DNA of 64,000 nucleotides from Butyrivibrio sp. (GTDB taxonomy: Bacteria > Bacillota > Clostridia > Lachnospirales > Lachnospiraceae): assembly GCF_015056685.1 (NCBI RefSeq), contig NZ_SVFW01000004.1, positions 85,092 through 149,091 of the forward strand, given 5' to 3'. Positions 8,594-15,954 of the stretch are shown one piece after another. Under the pieces are notes generated by a model. It saw only the letters and a program-made list of their open reading frames with translations. It was not told where the DNA came from and ran no database searches. The stretch's first letter is position 1. Each line of letters begins with the position of its first letter. A program made the translations under genes and the position numbers.

Positions 8594-9718
8594 CTACACA
8601 AGCTCCTTTCCATGTTTTACAGCTTTTAAGATTTTTTCCCTGTAATCATTTCTAAAATACGTGCAAAAATATTTGTCTCTTCCTGATATGCTGCCATCTT
8701 CAAATGAAGCTACTATCCTGCATCCCCCCATGCATTTATTAATATATTTACAATTCTTGCAATCAGTATTGTTATCCATCTGCTGTTTCAATGTATAACC
8801 ATAAAAACAACTTATACCGGGAGAATTTAATGCTTCAATAAAACCAACCTCCTTGACAAAGGCCATGTCGTCTATAATCTCTTTTCTCGCTGACGCGGCT
8901 CCTGCGCATGGAAGAAGTCGTCCTTGTGCGTTTAAAAATGGTATAAGCTTCTCATTGGCACAAAGCCCCATCTCACAATTATCAACAAAAGAACAGGCAT
9001 CATCCGCGGGAATTGCCCATATTCCTTCGTATGAAGCAGCATAAAAATAAGCATTTAAATATATTTCCATACTTATATGATCGCGATAATAATCCGGAAT
9101 ATAATTGCAAAAAGCATCAAGAACCTGTGAAGGTGAAAGCTTTAAATCAGGGATGAATTTTCCTGCGCTTCCTGACATGATAAGCGGCGTAACTTTTAAA
9201 GATGAACAGCCATGATCATTAAGCGTCTTTACCGAGCTTCTGAGTTCATCCATATTGGCTCTGCAAAACATCATGTCGCTGCTTGTCCTAAAGCCCTCAC
9301 TCTTACATAAATCAAAAGCTTTTAGGGCATCAGCTCTTGCTCCGGCTCTGTTTCTTATAAAGTCATGACTTTCGTCTCCGTCATAACTAATGCAAAAGGT
9401 TGGATTATGTCCATTATCCTTAAGACAACCAAGAATTCTTTCATTGAGATAAAAGCCATTGGTTATTATTGCAGATATGGATATACCACTTCGAGACAGT
9501 TCTTTTACCAGAATTTCAAAGTCATTACGAATAAGTGGCTCCCCTCCGGTAATCACTACACTTTCTATTCCCGCCTCTTTAATAAGTGGAATATATGAGA
9601 TAAGTTCATCCGTAGTCGGCTCGATTTTTTTATCTTCTCCCAGATAGCAGTGTCTGCAAGAGTAATTGCAGCGTTCCGTGATCATCCATTGCAGAGTCTT
9701 AACTTTTCTCATAGTCAT
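8594..9718 (-). CDS. Radical SAM/SPASM peptide maturase 3
   Basis: 374 residues. The radical SAM cluster is bound by Cys17, Cys21 and Cys24 (CNYSCRHC) immediately at the N-terminus, so no RRE-like leader-binding domain precedes it. GGEP follows (VVITGGEPL). The C-terminal SPASM region is Cys-rich: CSFVDNCEMGLC, LLPCAGA, CKNCKYINKCMGGC and a late FC, enough for two auxiliary iron-sulfur clusters. Its start overlaps the previous gene's stop by one base (TAATG), preceded by AAGGA. SPASM enzymes in RiPP loci commonly make thioether or carbon-carbon crosslinks. Lacking its own leader-binding domain, it may depend on a partner enzyme for substrate recruitment. Confidence 0.9.
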   Translation of the reverse strand: MTMRKVKTLQWMITERCNYSCRHCYLGEDKKIEPTTDELISYIPLIKEAGIESVVITGGEPLIRNDFEILVKELSRSGISISAIITNGFYLNERILGCLKDNGHNPTFCISYDGDESHDFIRNRAGARADALKAFDLCKSEGFRTSSDMMFCRANMDELRSSVKTLNDHGCSSLKVTPLIMSGSAGKFIPDLKLSPSQVLDAFCNYIPDYYRDHISMEIYLNAYFYAASYEGIWAIPADDACSFVDNCEMGLCANEKLIPFLNAQGRLLPCAGAASARKEIIDDMAFVKEVGFIEALNSPGISCFYGYTLKQQMDNNTDCKNCKYINKCMGGCRIVASFEDGSISGRDKYFCTYFRNDYREKILKAVKHGKELV

Positions 9719-11151
9719 TAGTCCTTAAGAATATCGAGTAATTTTGCATAATACCCGTCCTTGTAGAAAGAACATGTAAGCGGAGCTTTTAGCATAAGAT
9801 TAATGTCTGTATTTTCAAAAGAAAATCCGCTTTCCACTGCCTGATACAGCACGCCGCAGACTCTGCAATTTCCTCCGTGACATCTATCGCTAAATTCACA
9901 TTCTCTACACTCTTTTAATCCATCCAAAAGTTCCTCTGTGGACATTTTCATAAGCTGTGAATAGGAAGAATTATTTAATATATCCTTAAGTGGCATATTT
10001 AAAACATTACACCGCCCGGGCTCCCAGTCCTTTTGAAGCGCAACGCCCTCACAACCATCACATGGCATTATCCTACCGGTAGAAGATACGTATACAGCAT
10101 TTATCGCTTTGAAACACCACGCAGAATGCTTTATATCACCGGATTCATATTGATAGGAATTTCCTCTTTGAAAATCGGCAGCAGTCGCTCCTGCCCGAAT
10201 TGTTGGTCCGTTAAACCAAATAAATTCCAAATCTTTTTTATTCTCCTGCCTAAGGCTTTCACTAACCTTTAGCATAACTTCCCAATATTCTCTTGCTGTT
10301 AAGCTAAGAAGTCCGCTTCTGATCCATTTGGGGCCCTCACTGGTCCTTATGAAAAATATCGAACGCACTCCCAGATCATATAGATATTTGCACGTCTCCG
10401 GCATCGTCGGTGCGGTCTTAAAGTTGACATTGACATTAGCTTTAACGCAAAAGCCATTGTCTGCCGCCAGTTTAATAGCTCTTTCCGCTTCCTGCTGTGC
10501 TCCCTGCCTTCCTCTCATCCAATCGTGTGTTCCAATTCCATCAAAACTTATAACTATTTGAGGATTCATATCATATTTTTTCAAAAGAGCTATAACTTCT
10601 TCATTAAACCTGTAACCGTTAGTGAATAGCTGCAACATATTCATCTGCCTTTTGTACATTGCCTCTACGACTTTATCAAAGTCGGCACGTACAAGCGGTT
10701 CTCCACCCGATATAGTCAGATTTCTTATTCCACAGGACAAAAACTCGTCTAATATATGTTCGATTTGTTCCGGACTAAACTCAAATATCTCCTTGCCATA
10801 TTCCGTTGCCGAAAAACAATGGATACAGTTTAGGTTGCATCTTCCCGTAATGGAAAAAAAGCCCTGAGGAACACGCCTGTTATCAAAAAAAGCATATTCT
10901 TGCCAGTCTTTGATTTTAGAGGGAACTGTAGTTTTTTCAAGCACCCCCATTTCTATATATTTTTCTATGAAAGGCCTGAATTTTTCTTCATACTCTTTGT
11001 CTATTTCCGTGACTCCGTCACATTTTGAAAGAAGTTCATACAATGGATATTTTAGTCTGTAAGGAATTTCTATACTCCCTGACTTTTCAAGTACAAACAG
11101 ATCTCCCCTGTATCCCCTTAAGCACCATGGCTCTTTTAATTTAAGCTTCAT
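9718..11151 (-). CDS. Radical SAM/SPASM peptide maturase 2 with N-terminal PqqD-like domain
   Basis: 477 residues. The first 85 or so residues, with a beta-hairpin start and a helical tail reading EKYIEMGVLE, resemble PqqD/RRE leader-recognition domains. The radical SAM cluster ligands are Cys105, Cys109 and Cys112 (CNLNCIHC), followed by TISGGEPL. The SPASM part has AWCFKAINAVYVS, IMPCDGC, CRECEFSDRCHGGNC and a terminal TCSF, typical of twice-clustered peptide-modifying enzymes. It lies 21 bases after the first radical SAM gene and is coupled to the third. The probable RRE makes it the best candidate for direct binding of the Nif11-like leaders. Confidence 0.9.
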   Translation of the reverse strand: MKLKLKEPWCLRGYRGDLFVLEKSGSIEIPYRLKYPLYELLSKCDGVTEIDKEYEEKFRPFIEKYIEMGVLEKTTVPSKIKDWQEYAFFDNRRVPQGFFSITGRCNLNCIHCFSATEYGKEIFEFSPEQIEHILDEFLSCGIRNLTISGGEPLVRADFDKVVEAMYKRQMNMLQLFTNGYRFNEEVIALLKKYDMNPQIVISFDGIGTHDWMRGRQGAQQEAERAIKLAADNGFCVKANVNVNFKTAPTMPETCKYLYDLGVRSIFFIRTSEGPKWIRSGLLSLTAREYWEVMLKVSESLRQENKKDLEFIWFNGPTIRAGATAADFQRGNSYQYESGDIKHSAWCFKAINAVYVSSTGRIMPCDGCEGVALQKDWEPGRCNVLNMPLKDILNNSSYSQLMKMSTEELLDGLKECRECEFSDRCHGGNCRVCGVLYQAVESGFSFENTDINLMLKAPLTCSFYKDGYYAKLLDILKD

Positions 11152-11172
11152 CCTTCTCCTCCTGTTATTCTT

Positions 11173-12696
11173 CTAGAAGATTCTGTCAAATCCTTTCATG
11201 TATTTCTTAAGGATGTCCTGAGATTCTTTCTGATTCATTGTTTCAAAGAGTAACTTCCTGTCAGATTCAGAAATTCCGCTTATCAGATCATACCAGCTTC
11301 CGCTTAATTCCCTATTTTTGTTTTTTTGATAATTTTTCTCACATATGTACGCTGCAGCCTCTTTAAATGCCTCCTTGAACGATCCACAAAAGCCTCTGTT
11401 AATGGATCCGTATTCGTGATCTGCTTCAATAGCACAACCTCCGCCACATACGAACATCACAGGACATTTCTCGCAGTCGGTAATTTTGTCAGCAGTTCTG
11501 TTTCTCCACTTTGGATAGCTAAAATCAAATCTGAAACGTTTAGCTTCAATGTCAGTAAATCCAACTGCATATTCTTCCATGGATACAACGTCCCAGCAGG
11601 TGTACAATAGTCCGTCAGGATCTACCACCAGCATATCTGATTCAGCGCCACAAGCTGCCGGGCGAAGCAGAGGGTAACTTTCTCTTTGAAGCGCTCTTCC
11701 CACTCTGTTCAGCACCTGAGAGTAAACCATGCAGTGCTGCATAGCTTCTGTTCTGTCCATACCACTGTTTATCATGGTTTCAAACATTTCCAGATCAGTT
11801 ATGGCATTTCCAGGGTCATCTTCAAAGCACCCTATAGTGGCTTTAAAGTACCAATAAAAATTCGGATAATCCAAGAACCCGCGTTCCTTATACTCATTTA
11901 CAAGTTCCATGGAACTTTCCAGATTAGACCTGTTAATATTGGTACGAAGATGAATCCTTATACCTGCTTTCAATGCAAGTTCAACATTTTTCATAATACG
12001 GTCATAGCTTCCCTGCCCACCGGCAAGAATTCGTCTCTTGTCATGAACCTGCTTGGGACCGTCTACTGTAACCTGAATAAAATCAAATTTAACCTCCTTT
12101 ATCAAGTCGATGTATTTATCAAGATCATATCCATTGGTGACACAGACCATTTCTATCCCACGTTTTTTACAACCATTAACGATTTCTTCAACCTGCGGTC
12201 TGTTACTTGCCAAAAGAGGTTCTCCCCCATATAAAAAAACATGTCTTATAACTCTATTCTGCCTGATATACTCGTCAATCTGTCCCCAAACAGCATCGAT
12301 GACCTCCTTTTTCATCGTGTGTCCGAGCCATTCTCCGCCTTTCTCAAGACGTTTCCTCTCATAGCAATAATCACACCTGAAGTTACAGTTGTAGGTAGGC
12401 ATTATTACTATATCCATAAGAGTTCTATAAGGAAGAAGAAAATAACACCTGGATAAAAGGGCAGCGCTTTCTGCTTCAGCTTTTTCATCCTCGCAAACCA
12501 AATGCCCACGCCTTTTAAGCCGCTGTCTTGTCTCCACCGGTAATTCTTCTGTATTTTCACTTTTAATCAATTTCCACTCATCAGTCGTTATAATGTCATA
12601 TGCACCATATACTCCGTTTGAAAGAAGCATTTCTCCATCAGATTCTTCTGAAAGAGGCACAATCATACTGTACACGCTTAAATGTTCCGAAGCCAT
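11173..12696 (-). CDS. Radical SAM/SPASM peptide maturase 1 (thioether/crosslink type)
   Basis: About 507 residues. An N-terminal extension of about 95 residues may bind a leader. Cys104, Cys108 and Cys111 (CNFRCDYC) bind the catalytic cluster, then FLYGGEPLL. The C-terminal SPASM region contains ACGAESDMLVVDP, LYTCWDVV, CEKCPVMFVCGGGC and GFC. The spacing resembles the SPASM enzymes of ranthipeptide and sactipeptide loci. The start at ATG 12696 is favoured by GGGGGA seven bases upstream; an in-frame GTG at 12711 lies before that site. It is the first enzyme gene after the precursors and is separated from them by a hairpin at 12730-12770. Confidence 0.9.
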   Translation of the reverse strand: MASEHLSVYSMIVPLSEESDGEMLLSNGVYGAYDIITTDEWKLIKSENTEELPVETRQRLKRRGHLVCEDEKAEAESAALLSRCYFLLPYRTLMDIVIMPTYNCNFRCDYCYERKRLEKGGEWLGHTMKKEVIDAVWGQIDEYIRQNRVIRHVFLYGGEPLLASNRPQVEEIVNGCKKRGIEMVCVTNGYDLDKYIDLIKEVKFDFIQVTVDGPKQVHDKRRILAGGQGSYDRIMKNVELALKAGIRIHLRTNINRSNLESSMELVNEYKERGFLDYPNFYWYFKATIGCFEDDPGNAITDLEMFETMINSGMDRTEAMQHCMVYSQVLNRVGRALQRESYPLLRPAACGAESDMLVVDPDGLLYTCWDVVSMEEYAVGFTDIEAKRFRFDFSYPKWRNRTADKITDCEKCPVMFVCGGGCAIEADHEYGSINRGFCGSFKEAFKEAAAYICEKNYQKNKNRELSGSWYDLISGISESDRKLLFETMNQKESQDILKKYMKGFDRIF

Positions 12697-12729
12697 TTTA
12701 CAGTCCCCCACAATTACCTTATTTTTAAA

Positions 12730-12770
12730 GAACTCACATACACCTTAACAATAAAGATATACGTGAGTTC
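12730..12770 (-). promoter_or_regulatory. Intergenic hairpin between RiPP precursors and enzymes (attenuator or processing site)
   Basis: An 8-bp perfect stem, GAACTCAC paired with GTGAGTTC, encloses a 25-base AT-rich loop. On the minus strand the stem is followed by TTTAAAAATAAGG, a poor U-tract, so read-through is expected. In RiPP operons such hairpins after precursor genes often keep precursor mRNA in excess over enzyme mRNA. The role here is inferred. Confidence 0.5.
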
Positions 12771-12796
12771 AATAATTATAATTTACAATATTAAAT

Positions 12797-13036
12797 TTAA
12801 GCTATGCCTACTCCAACGCATCCGAAAGATACTGCACCAACACAAGGTTCTCCACCTGCAATCTTTTCAACATTCTCAAGGCTGAGTTCTTCGTTTGACA
12901 GCTGAGCAATAAATTTTTCAGCATCCTCAAGGGAAATGTCTACTGAATTTTCCTTGCAAATATCCATTACTTCCTGCGCACTTTTACAAGCTGCCAATTT
13001 CTGAAAAAGTTCTTTGGACACTTTTATTTCTGCCAT
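12797..13036 (-). CDS. RiPP precursor peptide 2 (Nif11-like leader, 17-residue core)
   Basis: 79 residues, with GAGGTGA ribosome binding site five bases before ATG. Residues 1-62 form a helical acidic leader ending ENVEKIAGG, a double-glycine site for the C39 transporter. The remaining core is EPCVGAVSFGCVGVGIA, with Cys65 and Cys73, one Ser and no Thr. The leader pattern (KELFQKLAACKSAQEVMDIC, then EDAEKFIAQLS and SLENVEKI) is shared with the other precursor. Both start with a Nif11-like helix, so both should be recruited by the same machinery. The Cys residues followed by VG suggest thioether or azoline sites. The gene ends 100 bases before the first enzyme gene. Confidence 0.88.
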   Translation of the reverse strand: MAEIKVSKELFQKLAACKSAQEVMDICKENSVDISLEDAEKFIAQLSNEELSLENVEKIAGGEPCVGAVSFGCVGVGIA

Positions 13037-13053
13037 ATTTCACCTCAACTTTC

Positions 13054-13263
13054 TCAACACTGAGCGCATGCATTTCCGGCACATGCACCACCGGCAACGC
13101 TGGTCATGTCATCAAGGTTAAGCTCACCGCTTGATAACTGAGCAAAATACTTTTCTGCTTCAGCTCTTGCAAGATCAATTCCTTCAGCTTTTGCGAGCTC
13201 AAGAAGCTCATCAACACTTTTGCACTTTGAAGCCTTTTCAATCTGTTCTTTAGTAAAGTTCAT
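13054..13263 (-). CDS. RiPP precursor peptide 1 (Nif11-like leader, 10-residue Cys-rich core)
   Basis: 69 residues starting at ATG 13263, with AGGAGGT seven bases upstream. An earlier in-frame codon at 13287 lies before that site and is rejected. The leader (residues 1-59) has KEQIEKASKCKSVDELLELA, then EAEKYFAQLSSGELNLDDM and ends TSVAGG. The core is only ACAGNACAQC, with three Cys at core positions 2, 7 and 10, one Asn and one Gln. It has no Ser, Thr or aromatic residue, which argues against lanthionine formation and for Cys-centred radical or azoline chemistry. First gene of the operon, 18 bases before its sister precursor. Confidence 0.88.
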   Translation of the reverse strand: MNFTKEQIEKASKCKSVDELLELAKAEGIDLARAEAEKYFAQLSSGELNLDDMTSVAGGACAGNACAQC

Positions 13264-13337
13264 TCCAATACCTCCTGATATAACCATCCAATTGCTACTC
13301 TATACACCTTCACTAAGGCATATATAACTACAAATTT

Positions 13338-13367
13338 ATTTTAATATATCATATTTTTTATAGTCAA
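13338..13367 (-). promoter_or_regulatory. Promoter of the RiPP operon
   Basis: On the minus strand TTGACT (13362-13367) and TAAAAT (13338-13343) are separated by 18 bases, each one mismatch from the sigma-A consensus. The start of transcription would lie about 65-70 bases before the first precursor ATG. No other good promoter is seen from here to the end of the cluster at 1. Confidence 0.6.
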
Positions 13368-13393
13368 TATTTTTACTTTTTTTTAATAAATGT

Positions 13394-13421
13394 GCATTCT
13401 TAAATTATTATTAAAGAATGC
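13394..13421 (-). terminator. Weak inverted repeat after the MacB-like gene
   Basis: GCATTCTTAAAT is mirrored by ATTAAAGAATGC, giving an imperfect AT-rich stem just after the stop of the MacB-like gene. On the minus strand it is followed by ACATTTATT rather than a U-run, so it is a doubtful terminator. It marks the boundary between the transporter gene and the RiPP operon. Confidence 0.35.
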
Positions 13422-13425
13422 ATAA

Positions 13426-15825
13426 TTATTCTGTTCTAAGGGCATCTATAGGCTTTAGCTTAGAAGCTTTGTAAGCAGGCGCAATTCCAAAAAATACTCC
13501 TACAAGCACAGACAGTCCTGCTACAAGTAATACTGCCACAGGATTAACCACAAACGGAAAACCAATAAATCTGCATACAACAAAGGATAATGCGAGCCCC
13601 AAAACAACACCGATAAATCCTCCCGCCAAAGTAAGCCTTGCAGTTTCAGTCAGAAACTGAAGCATTATATAGCTCGTCCTTGCTCCAATAGATTTCCTGA
13701 TTCCAATTTCTCTTGTCCTCTCTTCCACAGTTACAGTCATGATATTCATTATGCCGATACCACCTACAATAATAGAAATAGCTGCTATTACAGCTCCGAC
13801 ATATTTAATCATGCTCATTATGCGATCATATCCGCTCATAGTATCTTCTCTACTTACTCTTACAGCTCCCAGGCCTCTAATATCAAGCATGTTTTCAACT
13901 AAAGATGCAAGTCCTCTAAGAGCACTCTCCACATGATCATGATCTACAATAAGCTTAACCTCTGTCAGTTTTTCGTCAGGTTCTATCTCCAGTACGTCAC
14001 AGGCAGTTATAAAAGGAATATAACATTCGTATATATTTTTGTTTTCCTGCGAAATATCCCAATCAGAGGTAGCAATAATACCTATTACAGTAAAATCATG
14101 GCTTTTATTTTTCACCGATATAGTAAGCTGCTTTCCCAAAATATCGCTATACCCAAAGATTTTAGTTGCAACATTTTCAGGTATTACGCAAACATAATCG
14201 CCATTTATCAATTCATCAAAATCATAAAATCTCCCCTTTAGCAAAGTCATGGCATTTTCCTGCAATATGGCATTGCCGTCGCCAAAAAGATTAACAGTCA
14301 CCTCTTGTCCCCTATAGCTTACAGACTGACCATCCGCAGAAATAGTATCAACAAGATCTATTCCGTATATTTGACCGTTGTAGTGTTCTGAAAGACGAGA
14401 CAGCAAATCTCTTGTAATAAACTTTTCAGTTTTCGTGGGATCAACTTTTATTATGATGGAAGAAGCCTTTTTATTAAGATCAAGCTTCATTTGCTCCTCA
14501 TATCCATCGCTAATGACAAGGATTAAAAGAACTGACATTATTCCTATGATAATGCCCAACATTGTAAGAATATTTCTGACTCTTGTATTTTTCCCATCTG
14601 TCAGAATGTTCCTAAGCGCATCAATAGGTTTCATTCCGGCAGCTTTTCTGGCTGGATAAAGCCCAAAAAAAAGGCCTAAAATGATAGAGAAAAATCCTGC
14701 AAGCAATACTTCCGCAGGCGATAGTCTAAGTTCAAATGAGAGAATCCGGCAGCCGATTGCGGAAATGATAATTCCAACAATAATTCCTAAAACGCCGCCA
14801 ATAAAAGAAAGAAAAGCAGATTCCGCCAAAAACTGGGCCATAACTGCTGTGGTTCTGGCTCCGATAGATTTACGGATACCGATTTCTCTGGTCCTTTCCG
14901 TAACCGAGACCAGCATAATGTTCATAATACCGATACCGCCGACTACAAGAGATACAATAGCAACAAGTATCATAAAATATCTGGCATTTCTGATAATACT
15001 ACCAAACATATCTGCAAGACCTTCGGTAATCCTTGAAGATATTGCGTTACTCCCTGCCAGATCATGATTTCTGGCTATTATTTGATATGCTTTTTTGGTC
15101 ACATCATTCAATACCTGTACATCGGCATATACTTCCACCAAAGTCATGGAATCAACATTAACATCAAAATCGTTTCCGTAAGACGTATATGGTATCTCAA
15201 TAGACGCATAGAAATCCCTGTTAGCGTCATTGAACATATCCAAAAATGAATGATCACTTTGCCTAAGGCCAATAACAGTATATTCTGCGCTTTTGCTTCC
15301 GACCATTAATTCAATCGGCATACCAATACAATTTCTTGTGCCAAATATTTTATCAGCATCCGTGTCCATCATTACACAAACTCTTTCAAGTGTGTCAACC
15401 TGTTGCCTGGAAAAATATGTTCCGGCTGCCATTTCTCTTCCCTTGGCATAAAGACCGCCTTCAGATCTGGCACTCAATGTTGAAAGAAATGTTCCCCTTG
15501 AGGTGGTTATCTTAACAGTTCGTTCAGACTCTGAATACACCGGACTGATTCCATTCAGTTCAGATATCTTTTCTTTAACATCATCCATATCTTCCTGTGT
15601 AATTCTTTCAGTTGTCTTCAAGGGATCTATGGCTATATTGCCGGAGCTGGTCAATGTATTATTAAGCTGAGTAGTTATATAATCACTCATTCCGTTGCCT
15701 AGTGCTATAACGATAATTACTGACGCAATACCGATAACTATTCCGAGCATGGTCATCAATGTACGTGTCTTATTACCAATAAGCTGCTTAATAGCACTTT
15801 TAATGTACTCAGCAATTATCTCCAT
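13426..15825 (-). CDS. Tandemly duplicated MacB/FtsX-type ABC permease
   Basis: 799 residues made of two MacB-like permease units joined head to tail. Unit 1 starts with a helix (TLMTMLGIVIGIASVIIVIA), has an extracellular MacB-PCD domain, and ends with FtsX helices around residues 285-405. Unit 2 starts near residue 415 with TMLGIIIGIMSVLLILVI and repeats the layout. Both FtsX parts contain VGGIGIMNIM followed by ERTREIGIRKSIGART. Single MacB permeases are about 400 residues, so this is a natural fusion of a dimer. No MacB/LolD-type ATPase gene adjoins it. The RBS is GGAGG. It sits just upstream of the RiPP promoter, so peptide export or immunity is possible but unproven. Confidence 0.85.
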   Translation of the reverse strand: MEIIAEYIKSAIKQLIGNKTRTLMTMLGIVIGIASVIIVIALGNGMSDYITTQLNNTLTSSGNIAIDPLKTTERITQEDMDDVKEKISELNGISPVYSESERTVKITTSRGTFLSTLSARSEGGLYAKGREMAAGTYFSRQQVDTLERVCVMMDTDADKIFGTRNCIGMPIELMVGSKSAEYTVIGLRQSDHSFLDMFNDANRDFYASIEIPYTSYGNDFDVNVDSMTLVEVYADVQVLNDVTKKAYQIIARNHDLAGSNAISSRITEGLADMFGSIIRNARYFMILVAIVSLVVGGIGIMNIMLVSVTERTREIGIRKSIGARTTAVMAQFLAESAFLSFIGGVLGIIVGIIISAIGCRILSFELRLSPAEVLLAGFFSIILGLFFGLYPARKAAGMKPIDALRNILTDGKNTRVRNILTMLGIIIGIMSVLLILVISDGYEEQMKLDLNKKASSIIIKVDPTKTEKFITRDLLSRLSEHYNGQIYGIDLVDTISADGQSVSYRGQEVTVNLFGDGNAILQENAMTLLKGRFYDFDELINGDYVCVIPENVATKIFGYSDILGKQLTISVKNKSHDFTVIGIIATSDWDISQENKNIYECYIPFITACDVLEIEPDEKLTEVKLIVDHDHVESALRGLASLVENMLDIRGLGAVRVSREDTMSGYDRIMSMIKYVGAVIAAISIIVGGIGIMNIMTVTVEERTREIGIRKSIGARTSYIMLQFLTETARLTLAGGFIGVVLGLALSFVVCRFIGFPFVVNPVAVLLVAGLSVLVGVFFGIAPAYKASKLKPIDALRTE

Positions 15826-15842
15826 AATATACCTCCATTATC

Positions 15843-15871
15843 ATTATATCGTACTTTTAAAAACGGATTCA
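15843..15871 (-). promoter_or_regulatory. Possible promoter for the duplicated permease gene
   Basis: TTGAAT (15866-15871) and a perfect TATAAT (15843-15848), 17-18 bases apart, lie just before the gene on the minus strand. Transcription would start only about 11 bases before the ATG, next to the GGAGG site, so the leader would be unusually short. Confidence 0.35.
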
Positions 15872-15879
15872 ACAAAAAC

Positions 15880-15914
15880 ATAAAATGCCCATAGCTCTTG
15901 ATAAGCTATGGGCA
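15880..15914 (-). terminator. Rho-independent terminator after the solute-binding protein gene
   Basis: An 11-bp stem, TGCCCATAGCT with AGCTATGGGCA, has a 7-base loop. On the minus strand it is followed by TTTTATGTTTTTG. It ends the GntR-to-lipoprotein operon and separates it from the duplicated permease gene. Confidence 0.85.
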
Positions 15915-15954
15915 TTCATTGACTATTATTTATAATATTTTATTGTATATTTAT

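Noticed and set aside
12797..13263. Lanthipeptide precursors
   Set aside because: No LanB, LanC, LanM or class III/IV kinase gene is present, and the first core has no Ser or Thr.
13394..13421. Strong terminator between the MacB-like gene and the RiPP operon
   Set aside because: The stem is AT-only at its top and no U-tract follows on the minus strand, so only a weak call is kept.
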